Source of the DNA: Roseburia sp.
Lineage (GTDB): Bacteria > Bacillota > Clostridia > Lachnospirales > Lachnospiraceae
Length of the DNA stretch: 5,837 nt
NCBI GenBank assembly: GCA_030844625.1
Contig: JAUUNJ010000174.1
Span: 1 to 5,837, forward strand
Direction: 5' to 3'
Shown here: in pieces, positions 1 through 5,837 of the stretch
Layout of the letters: every line of letters begins with the position of its first letter
Numbering within the stretch: the first letter of the stretch is position 1
Made by a program: the position numbers and the translations under genes
The notes under the pieces: generated by a model
Told to the model about the DNA's origin: nothing
What the model saw: the letters and a program-made list of their open reading frames with translations, nothing else
Database searches by the model: none

Positions 1-619
1 AAATATTGCTGGATTCACTAATAATTGACTGCATACCAACATAAACACCATCATAATGCTCCACTAAATCTATGGTGCATTCAGGATTTGCTATTCGATC
101 AGAATTTGCCATCACACTAATAATGGCTGCTGTTTCATATTTTTTTTTGATTTGAAATAGTATTGCCTCATATTGAATAAGATCCTCATCGTCCATACAT
201 GGGGGATAACAAATAATCACTGCATCATAATCTATACTATCATCCAGTGTTGCTATTTGTGTATACCCAGCATCATACCCCATATATTGACAAGCTAAGT
301 TTCGAAACCATACATGTGAATTATATTTAGATTCTATTTTTTCTATCAAACTATTAAGCCAGTATAATTCTGTAGTTGCACCTTCACTAAGTGCTATAGA
401 ATCTCCCAAAACAAGTATACTTGTATCAAAACCAGATTTCAATTTCCCATAAAAGTTAGAATTTAGTTCTAGTTTTCTCCGTTCTCTTTCTTTTTGTTGT
501 TCTTGAAATGCAACTTGATAATTTTCTTCCAAATTTTTTTCTTGAAGTTTATATCTATTAAATCCAATCACAACTAGCAATAAAAAACATAATGCTATAA
601 TAAAATTCTTATATTTCAT
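1..619 (-). CDS. Membrane-anchored SGNH/GDSL-like hydrolase or acyltransferase, C-terminus cut by the window edge
   Basis: 206 codons stay open from an ATG at 619 to the window edge. A stop codon lies in frame 18 bases upstream and an AGGTG site sits 5 bases before the ATG, so the start is firm. Residues 5-20 form one hydrophobic segment after a short basic N-terminus and lack a proper lipobox, so this is a signal anchor with the rest outside the cell. Residues 22-52 are charged, rich in Gln/Glu/Lys/Arg, and probably helical. A beta-strand then leads into LVLGDSIALSEG (69-80), which matches SGNH block I, with Ser74 as presumed nucleophile. The expected block II glycine is not clear (NLACQYMGY, 107-115), and the block III GxND is replaced by CYPPCMDD (137-144). 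The Asp-x-x-His block would lie beyond the edge. By family and context it may O-acylate or deacylate the polymer, but activity is uncertain given the divergent blocks. Confidence 0.75.
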   Translation of the reverse strand, partial: MKYKNFIIALCFLLLVVIGFNRYKLQEKNLEENYQVAFQEQQKERERRKLELNSNFYGKLKSGFDTSILVLGDSIALSEGATTELYWLNSLIEKIESKYNSHVWFRNLACQYMGYDAGYTQIATLDDSIDYDAVIICYPPCMDDEDLIQYEAILFQIKKKYETAAIISVMANSDRIANPECTIDLVEHYDGVYVGMQSIISESSNI

Positions 620-624
620 ATGTA

Positions 625-629
625 CACCT
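625..629 (-). promoter_or_regulatory. Ribosome binding site of the SGNH-like gene
   Basis: On the minus strand AGGTG stands 5 bases before the ATG at 619. It supports independent translation of this gene, which is 292 bp away from the upstream gene and cannot be translationally coupled to it. Confidence 0.6.
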
Positions 630-829
630 AATACTTATTTTATCAAGTTATTTCAAACAGATACTTCGTAACCACTTGTTCCATTAAAACAAATTCCCCC
701 ATCTTAAATTCATTTCAGGAAACAATCATAAGTGTGAACTAATAACTCAATAAATAAAAATTTAAATTCTCACGGCATTTCTGTTTCTGATTTATCATAA
801 AAGTCACTGATAATAACATAGACCTAATG

Positions 830-855
830 GGGTATAACCCGCCACACAACGTTGT
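830..855. repeat. Two adjacent small inverted repeats
   Basis: GGGT-ATA-ACCC (830-840) forms a 4-bp stem with a 3-base loop. The perfect 10-base palindrome ACAACGTTGT follows at 846-855. Neither is long enough to be a strong terminator and neither is followed by a T-run. They could be a protein-binding site or a local RNA structure, or may be chance. Confidence 0.35.
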
Positions 856-911
856 TACCAGAACTGTATTACTAAGCAATTTGTCCCACGCATCGAAATA
901 ATACTGAATTC

Positions 912-2087
912 TTAAAATTCTTTTTCTCCGTTGTGCACTATTATATTCTTTACTTTTATTTTTATATTTCTATAGCTAGAAATCAACTTCCATCCTCCAA
1001 TTCTATATAATGTCAAAAATATAAATCTATTTTTTCTTTTTTTCGATGGATGAGAAAGTTGAGGATTATGTTGAACTGCCTTTTTATAATCTGCTTTATA
1101 AAACCATATTCTTTCTTTACTTATCGCATCACAGATATATTGTCCCTTTTCTGTATTTACTGAAACCAAAGATATTCCATTTTTTAAACTTATTCCTGAA
1201 CTTTTCTCAAGTTGATCCTGATTATATATCTTTTCAAATCCCCAAAAATCCCCTATTGTAATATCTCCTGATCTTTCAAGTCTTGCATATTGACACTGAT
1301 AACAACTTTCTCTGTAAGAATCTCCAGCTAAAAACATAGCGTAATAATGATCATTTTCAAAATTATATTTTTCTTTCCTAATTTGATGTTCCTTTGTTTC
1401 AATCTCAATTTTCCCTTGCATATATCCATCTGGACCTCTAAATGACACCTCTGATATTCTTTCACCTGAAATAATTTTTTCTTGCAATGACTCCTCCCAA
1501 TGTAATGTTGACGGTGTTCCATGACAAATTAAATCCACTAATAATAAGTTTTCATACTCATTTTCTAAATAACTTTTTATTGCCGATACTTGGCATGGTG
1601 TTCCTGAAAAAAGCACTTTTTTCCCATCCAATAGTTGTTGTTTTACTAGAGGATAGCATTCTCTAGCATCACTCTGTACATATTTGGACCCTTGAAGGAT
1701 TTTTAATTCTGCTTTATCTTTAATCATAGTATGCTTTACTGTAACAATGTTTCCTTTCGGAACAATTGCAGCTCCAAACACCACTCCACCGTGCTCTAAG
1801 ATATATTCAGCAAGAGCTGCAAACATTCCCCCAGAAGATGATTTTTCTTTTGTTTTGGGATTCAAGTTTACACCTGCATAACATGTTATTGGATATGCTA
1901 CAGAAATATTTTCAACAGGACACCTTTTTTCACATAATCCACAATTAATACATTTTTCTTTCTGTATTGTAGGATATAAAAATCCTTTTTTATTATATCT
2001 CATTTTCACAGCATGTACTGGGCAAACAATTTCACATAATCCACAGCCGCTGCATTTATCCATTTTTTTTAAAACAGTCTCTCTCAT
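912..2087 (-). CDS. Iron-sulfur protein of the coenzyme F420 hydrogenase/dehydrogenase beta-subunit family
   Basis: 391 residues from the chosen start. The N-terminus is a two-cluster ferredoxin domain: Cys12, 15, 18, 22 and Cys46, 49, 52, 56, each group in CxxCxxCxxxCP form. Then come family signatures: SSGG (84-87), FSGTPCQVSAIK (160-171), DLICHGTPS (185-193) and, in the C-terminal domain, CYQCQYA (262-268) with DITIGDFWG (275-283). Known relatives bind flavin and Fe-S clusters and move electrons to or from F420 or other acceptors; many bacterial members sit in polysaccharide clusters with unknown roles. The tail (349-391) is basic with hydrophobic stretches and might touch the membrane. 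An ATG at 2093 gives two more residues but abuts its ribosome binding site, so the ATG at 2087 (6-base spacing) is preferred. It follows the pyruvyl transferase after 9 bases and is surely co-transcribed with it. Family assignment is firm; the substrate is not known. Confidence 0.9.
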   Translation of the reverse strand: MRETVLKKMDKCSGCGLCEIVCPVHAVKMRYNKKGFLYPTIQKEKCINCGLCEKRCPVENISVAYPITCYAGVNLNPKTKEKSSSGGMFAALAEYILEHGGVVFGAAIVPKGNIVTVKHTMIKDKAELKILQGSKYVQSDARECYPLVKQQLLDGKKVLFSGTPCQVSAIKSYLENEYENLLLVDLICHGTPSTLHWEESLQEKIISGERISEVSFRGPDGYMQGKIEIETKEHQIRKEKYNFENDHYYAMFLAGDSYRESCYQCQYARLERSGDITIGDFWGFEKIYNQDQLEKSSGISLKNGISLVSVNTEKGQYICDAISKERIWFYKADYKKAVQHNPQLSHPSKKRKNRFIFLTLYRIGGWKLISSYRNIKIKVKNIIVHNGEKEF

Positions 2088-2093
2088 CCACAT

Positions 2094-2098
2094 CTCCT
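2094..2098 (-). promoter_or_regulatory. Ribosome binding site overlapping the upstream stop codon; decides the start
   Basis: The minus strand reads TAGGAGATG: the TAG stop of the pyruvyl transferase (2097-2099) supplies the first bases of an AGGAG site. The ATG at 2093 has zero spacing and is unlikely to be used. The ATG at 2087 has 6 bases, close to ideal. The arrangement suggests terminating ribosomes re-initiate on the iron-sulfur gene. Confidence 0.75.
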
Positions 2099-3227
2099 AC
2101 TCTTGCAACAAAGCACCTTTTAAGTATCTTTCGCTACTCTTTCTTAAATCGGCTATCTTATGCGATAAATCGCACTCACCACGCAAGCCAAAATTTCCTG
2201 CTTGTTCTTCTAATTCTTCATAAGTAACTCCTACATGCTCTATTTCTGCCTTGGTAAACAGCTGTTTCAATCTAGGATCCTGACGATAATCTCCTAAATA
2301 ATAAAACTCTTTCCCGTAAATCATTGAAAATACAGATCCATGAAAAGAATTTGTAAGTACAAATTTAGCATATCTGATATAACCTAAAAAATCTTCTGGT
2401 CCCTCTTCATTTGCTAACTTTATTCCATTGAGCAAAACCTTATAAGAATTATTTCTGGATATCAACGTAATAATCGGCATCCCCCATTTTTTCTTCATCC
2501 TTCTAATTGTATGTAACAATTTATCATCATGGTACACGCTATATAAAAATATATAGTCTCCTTGTATCTTTCTTGGAGCAGCAATTTTATTATAATCCTC
2601 TTTATCTAATAACAGGGTAGGATCAAGCGAAACCTCTATCTTCTTTTCATTATTAAACATCTGATTAATAACATCGGATGCATACTGTTCCCTTACAGAA
2701 ATAGATGTATACTCCTCCAAGCATTTTTTATATCTATCGTAATCTGATATTTTTCCTCCTCCCATACTAGCTGCATAGGAGATTTTTTTTAGCCCATGAA
2801 CATCTTCCAGCAAATAATCCCAAGAAAAATCCGCACACTCGGTATTCCATATCTGATCACTACCAGTAATAATTAACGAATATTGATTTGATAACAATGA
2901 ATTTTTATTAAATGCCGAGTATTTATCCTTGCTGATTGCCAAATTACTATTCAAAAACCCTTGAAAAGCATCTTTTCTTTTTTTATATTTATTGGCAATA
3001 CTAAGTTTTAAAATATTGCCAATTAAATTTCTTATATTTGTTATTGGAACAAATAATTTATAAAACTCCTCTTGTCCACTTGGAATATAATCAATCAATT
3101 CATTCTCTATTCCCAACTTATCTGTCAAATATTTCTGCAAAGCATATGCTTGTAAAACAGATCCATAGTTCTCTGCTCTATGAAATGTCAAAACCCCTAC
3201 TTTTTGTCCGTTATTTAAATTATTCAT
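2097..3227 (-). CDS. Polysaccharide pyruvyl transferase family protein
   Basis: 376 residues, of normal length and apparently complete. The family (PF04230) includes enzymes that move pyruvate from phosphoenolpyruvate onto a sugar as a ketal, giving the polymer an acidic group; they act in the cytoplasm, usually on lipid-linked intermediates. Visible signatures in order: AENYGSVLQAYALQKYL (18-34), the N-terminal family hallmark; IITGSDQIWN (119-128); SYAASMGGG (150-158); SVRE (177-180); LDPTLLL (201-207); and TNSFHGSVFS (292-301), carrying the conserved histidine (His296) of the C-terminal domain. There is no signal peptide or membrane span. It starts inside the end of the flippase gene (8-bp overlap) with an AGGAG site before it. 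The sugar target cannot be read from sequence. Family assignment is secure; actual pyruvylation is likely, not proven. Confidence 0.92.
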   Translation of the reverse strand: MNNLNNGQKVGVLTFHRAENYGSVLQAYALQKYLTDKLGIENELIDYIPSGQEEFYKLFVPITNIRNLIGNILKLSIANKYKKRKDAFQGFLNSNLAISKDKYSAFNKNSLLSNQYSLIITGSDQIWNTECADFSWDYLLEDVHGLKKISYAASMGGGKISDYDRYKKCLEEYTSISVREQYASDVINQMFNNEKKIEVSLDPTLLLDKEDYNKIAAPRKIQGDYIFLYSVYHDDKLLHTIRRMKKKWGMPIITLISRNNSYKVLLNGIKLANEEGPEDFLGYIRYAKFVLTNSFHGSVFSMIYGKEFYYLGDYRQDPRLKQLFTKAEIEHVGVTYEELEEQAGNFGLRGECDLSHKIADLRKSSERYLKGALLQE

Positions 3228-4755
3228 GTTTCTCCTTTTTCTTCAACGTACGTCTCAACATGTATTTTAATTCTATAAATTCTTGAGTTCTTCTAAAGCA
3301 TAAAAACCATACAATATTTATAGCAACTATACAAAATAATAATTTAAAGATTAATTCTATAAAAATTGGAAAATTTATAAAGCTAGCAAGTATACTAATC
3401 AACACATTGATGATGAAGCCACCCGCAATATATTTTGTGAACCTTCGCAGATACACACCAGGATCTTCTTTCAAAATATATTTAAAAACATTGTGAATAA
3501 CCCATGGTAAGCTTACACATCCTGAGCTAATGATGGTTGCTAAAACAACACCATAAACTCCCCATATCTGTACAAAGATTACGTTTAATACAATGTTGAT
3601 AATACTACAAATTAATGGACGAAATCTATCCTGATGCCAAATTCCTGCTGCCTCTTTGTAAACACTAAAAAATTGAGTAAGCTCGTATACACAAAAATAT
3701 ATTACCAAAAGGACTACTATTATATCATTCAGCATCAGTTCGCGACCAACCCAAATTTCCATAAACGGCTGCATTAGAGTTAAAAAACATCCCACACAAA
3801 ATGTTAGCAGCCACAAGATTCCAAAAAACAACATATTAAATGTTTTCTTAACTTTTTCTATTGTATCTACAATCAAACTGTTTCCTATACCTGCTGTGAT
3901 TGAAGTATGTATAATAGTAAAGCATCCTAATATGGCCGAAATTAAATAATAATAATTCTGATACATAGCTAACATAACTAGCCCCAACATAGATGAAATC
4001 ACCAATGTATCCCCAGAGGACAATAATGTTGTTGCAAGTTTTGTTGTAAACAAATCTTTTATCTTTCCATTGATTACTTTTTGTTCATTTCTTGTCAGAT
4101 TCCCTTTAGGTTCTAAATCAGGATACCTCTTTTTTGCGCAGTATGCAGTTATAATGTTGTGCAAAACTTGACTCAACAAAAGTATAGAACAATAAAAATA
4201 ATAATCTTTAAAAGCGACCAGACTCAAAACTTGCGAAATATATTTTAGTGTATCGGTTAAAATAAAAACCTTACTAATTATATCTGCTCGCTGATATGCT
4301 TGCAGGAGACTTGTTTTGTATGCAAATAGCCAATATGTCAACACAGTTGCTGACAGATTTAAGAAATACAAAATATATAAATTTATGTTTCCTGGTAATC
4401 CCCCTGAAATTAGTCGAGGTAGGATTGGAGTAATTACCAATCCTATAATTAAGATAAGTGTTCCAATAGTTCTGTAGTACCGTTTATATAAATTTAATAA
4501 TGCACATAATTTAGGTTTATTATTATCTGCAATTGGTTTATACATGGAAAATACCATTGCAGAGCCTACTCCTAACTCAGCTAAATTTAAAACTTGGAGG
4601 ATAGAATTAAATAAGCTATTTAAGCCCAGAAAATCTGCACCAAGATAGTGTATGATAATAGTGCGCATTACAAATGGCATTAACATTTGATATATTTTTA
4701 ATACCATCCCATATACAATATTTCTAGTGGCATTTTTACTCTTTTGTAATTTCAT
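3220..4755 (-). CDS. Wzx-type polysaccharide flippase (oligosaccharide flippase family, MOP superfamily)
   Basis: 511 residues, the usual length for this family, with about 12-14 hydrophobic segments spread from residue 13 to 487 and a charged Lys/Arg-rich tail. It should flip undecaprenyl-diphosphate-linked repeat units from the cytoplasmic to the outer face of the membrane for polymerisation. The N-terminus has the expected form: a short polar start, then a first span with MPFVMRTIIIHYLGADFLGL (26-45), close to the family pattern at the first two helices. A second typical block in the C-terminal half is YKEAAGIWHQDRFRP (366-380), followed by a span and GVYGVVLATIIS (399-410). The start ATG at 4755 lies inside the 3' end of the polymerase gene (20-bp overlap) and has an AGGGA site 5 bases upstream. 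A specific gene symbol would rest only on function, so none is given. An export role for a teichoic acid or other glycolipid is a less likely alternative. Confidence 0.92.
   Translation of the reverse strand: MKLQKSKNATRNIVYGMVLKIYQMLMPFVMRTIIIHYLGADFLGLNSLFNSILQVLNLAELGVGSAMVFSMYKPIADNNKPKLCALLNLYKRYYRTIGTLILIIGLVITPILPRLISGGLPGNINLYILYFLNLSATVLTYWLFAYKTSLLQAYQRADIISKVFILTDTLKYISQVLSLVAFKDYYFYCSILLLSQVLHNIITAYCAKKRYPDLEPKGNLTRNEQKVINGKIKDLFTTKLATTLLSSGDTLVISSMLGLVMLAMYQNYYYLISAILGCFTIIHTSITAGIGNSLIVDTIEKVKKTFNMLFFGILWLLTFCVGCFLTLMQPFMEIWVGRELMLNDIIVVLLVIYFCVYELTQFFSVYKEAAGIWHQDRFRPLICSIINIVLNVIFVQIWGVYGVVLATIISSGCVSLPWVIHNVFKYILKEDPGVYLRRFTKYIAGGFIINVLISILASFINFPIFIELIFKLLFCIVAINIVWFLCFRRTQEFIELKYMLRRTLKKKEKHE
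3232..3236 (-). promoter_or_regulatory. Ribosome binding site of the pyruvyl transferase gene
   Basis: AAGGAG on the minus strand ends 4 bases before the ATG at 3227. It lies inside the last codons of the flippase gene, consistent with translational coupling across the 8-bp overlap. Confidence 0.7.
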
Positions 4756-5837
4756 AGTCTTCCCTTTTCAATATACTTGGAGTGTGTTTTTGTCCTATTA
4801 GATATAAGCATAAGAAAATAAAATATGTAATAACATCAGTACTTGCCTCGGTATGAAAAAAGAATAACAAACAAAACATAGTATACGTTGAGATTTTAGA
4901 ATAAATTGTTTTTGTTTTTCGGTTCGTCCTCATAATCACAAGCAGCACACACAACCAAAGTGAAAGGATAATTATTCCACCTCGCAACATTAAGTCAAGT
5001 ATTTGGTTATGTGCCATTGTCCATGCATATTCATATTCTGACGGTAATATCGCATATTGTGTTCCGTATTTTCCATATCCCCAAATAGGTGATCTAATAA
5101 TCTGTGCTAATGCAACTCTCCATATGTAGATTCTCCCTGTAAAAGTGGCATCTTTTCCAAACAGTACATTCATCAACTGATTCAATGGCTCTTGAAACAG
5201 CTCTCTAACAAAGATAATTAGAAAAAAACATATTGCATGAAATACCATTACAAATTTTTCATTTACCAATGGTGTGTGCGTGATAATTTTTCTCAATGGA
5301 ACAAACAACACTATCAAAATCACTACCATTGCCGTTGTGCTGCTCTCAATAAGAATTGAGTTTACAATACAACCAATCGCCAAAATTCCCCAAAAAATTG
5401 CAAAATTAATCCTTTTCCTTGTTCCTTCTAATTTCACATAGTGATATGCTGACAAAAGATTTGTAATAACAAAATACATAATTTTATTATTTTTCCACCC
5501 CAGAACATATCCGTTCATCAAAAATGGAGCGCCTGCTGGATAAAGAACTGTCACTATAGTATCAAAAATACACCAGATATAAAATGCTGCTAGTATTGGG
5601 CCTTCCAACAAATCCGTCTCTTCTTTTATATGTCGGTCTAGCCACACCAATAGAATTGCGGATTTGATCATTGATGTAATATTATTAAAAACAAGTTCTC
5701 CACCTGTTATAAGAGTAATCGTTATATACGCAATCAAATACAATAAGAACAGAGTTGTTATCGGAGTTGGTTTTTCTATTTTTTTAGTCTTTATAAGCAG
5801 AAAACAAATATCAGACAACATATATAATGCCAATATA
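4736..5837 (-). CDS. O-antigen polymerase/ligase-family membrane protein (Wzy-like), N-terminus beyond the window edge
   Basis: 367 codons are open to the window edge. A TTG at 5833 and an ATG at 5821 could serve as starts but have no ribosome binding site, and the frame stays open upstream, so the true start probably lies outside; relatives are usually somewhat longer. Numbering here counts the TTG as residue 1. About nine hydrophobic segments remain. The diagnostic part is the large extracytoplasmic loop before the C-terminal spans: TGRIYIWRVALAQIIRSPIW (232-251), then GYGKYG (252-257) and AHNQILDLMLRGG (274-286). This Gly-Arg...Trp...Gly-Tyr-Gly...His-Asn pattern is typical of the Wzy/WaaL superfamily (PF04932). 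Expected role: joining lipid-linked repeat units outside the membrane. Its place directly before a flippase favours polymerase over ligase. Sequence alone does not separate the two. Confidence 0.85.
   Translation of the reverse strand, partial: ILALYMLSDICFLLIKTKKIEKPTPITTLFLLYLIAYITITLITGGELVFNNITSMIKSAILLVWLDRHIKEETDLLEGPILAAFYIWCIFDTIVTVLYPAGAPFLMNGYVLGWKNNKIMYFVITNLLSAYHYVKLEGTRKRINFAIFWGILAIGCIVNSILIESSTTAMVVILIVLFVPLRKIITHTPLVNEKFVMVFHAICFFLIIFVRELFQEPLNQLMNVLFGKDATFTGRIYIWRVALAQIIRSPIWGYGKYGTQYAILPSEYEYAWTMAHNQILDLMLRGGIIILSLWLCVLLVIMRTNRKTKTIYSKISTYTMFCLLFFFHTEASTDVITYFIFLCLYLIGQKHTPSILKREDYEITKE
4761..4765 (-). promoter_or_regulatory. Ribosome binding site of the flippase gene
   Basis: The minus strand reads AAGGGAAGACT before the ATG at 4755, placing AGGGA 5 bases upstream. 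It lies within the coding end of the polymerase gene and supports the overlapping start. Confidence 0.55.

Larger units (their letters stand above)
620..911. other. 292-bp non-coding stretch between the iron-sulfur gene and the SGNH-like gene
   Basis: I see no convincing gene here. Positions 821-900 hold 35 G+C in 80 bases (44%), clearly richer than the A/T-rich genes around them. Two small hairpins lie close together at 830-840 and 846-855. No hairpin is followed by a T-run on the minus strand, so I see no intrinsic terminator after the gene ending at 912, and read-through into the SGNH-like gene is possible. A weak extended -10 candidate (TG, one base, TATTAT; 810-818 on the minus strand) has no good -35 partner. 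One minus-strand frame stays open from the end of the iron-sulfur gene to a TAG at 739-741, but it has no start with a good ribosome binding site; its best ATG (819) would give only 26 residues. The stretch could be a 5' leader, a promoter region, or a decayed insertion or repeat. Confidence 0.6.

Noticed and set aside
810..818. Extended -10 promoter-like sequence (TG, one base, TATTAT) on the minus strand
   Set aside because: No acceptable -35 hexamer at 16-18 bases, and such matches are frequent in A/T-rich DNA.
739..819. 26-codon minus-strand frame in the spacer beginning with ATG at 819
   Set aside because: The frame is short and only a weak AGG lies before the ATG at poor spacing. It may be part of a longer decayed sequence but cannot be called a gene.
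830..840. Intrinsic terminator after the iron-sulfur gene
   Set aside because: The stem is only 4 bp and is not followed by a T-run on the coding strand.
820..862. Possible integron attC-like site in the spacer
   Set aside because: An ATTAGGT resembling one attC end is present, but the paired outer and inner boxes and the long imperfect stem are missing.
1046..1261. Open frame on the plus strand inside the iron-sulfur gene
   Set aside because: It is antisense to a gene with clear family motifs, resembles no known protein and has no convincing ribosome binding site.
1328..1522. Open frame on the minus strand in another phase of the iron-sulfur gene
   Set aside because: Its residues are the out-of-frame reading of the conserved domain; no independent support.
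1766..1948. Plus-strand open frame of 60 codons
   Set aside because: Antisense to the conserved SSGG region of the iron-sulfur gene; no recognisable features.
3038..3286. Plus-strand open frame of 82 codons
   Set aside because: It covers the antisense of the pyruvyl transferase N-terminus and flippase end; its content follows from the A/T-rich complement.
5821..5833. TTG (5833) or ATG (5821) as the true start of the polymerase gene
   Set aside because: Neither has a ribosome binding site, and the frame continues open to the window edge, so the gene most likely begins outside.

Overview
The window looks like part of a surface-polysaccharide (capsule or exopolysaccharide) gene cluster from an anaerobic, low-G+C Gram-positive bacterium, most likely a gut-type Clostridia. 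This rests on the A/T-rich coding sequence, AGGAG-like ribosome binding sites in front of the genes, and a two-cluster ferredoxin-type protein of a family common in anaerobes. It is inference; nothing in the window identifies a species.

All genes lie on the minus strand, so they are read from high to low coordinates. First comes a multi-membrane-span O-antigen polymerase/ligase-type protein (4736-5837, N-terminus beyond the window edge). It overlaps by 20 bp a Wzx-type flippase (3220-4755), which overlaps by 8 bp a polysaccharide pyruvyl transferase (2097-3227). A 9-bp gap then leads to an iron-sulfur protein of the coenzyme F420 hydrogenase/dehydrogenase beta-subunit family (912-2087). These four genes are packed as one transcription unit. 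A 292-bp gene-free stretch (620-911) follows, less A/T-rich in its upper part and carrying two small hairpins. After it comes a membrane-anchored SGNH/GDSL-like protein (1-619) whose C-terminus runs off the other window edge.

The likely joint function is Wzx/Wzy-dependent polymer assembly: the flippase moves lipid-linked repeat units across the membrane, the polymerase joins them, and the pyruvyl transferase adds pyruvate ketals to sugars before export. The SGNH protein may add or remove acyl groups outside the membrane. The role of the iron-sulfur protein in glycan assembly is not clear from its family and is the most interesting open question here. There is no glycosyltransferase, initiating phosphosugar transferase, regulator, tRNA, rRNA, CRISPR array or intact insertion sequence in the window.
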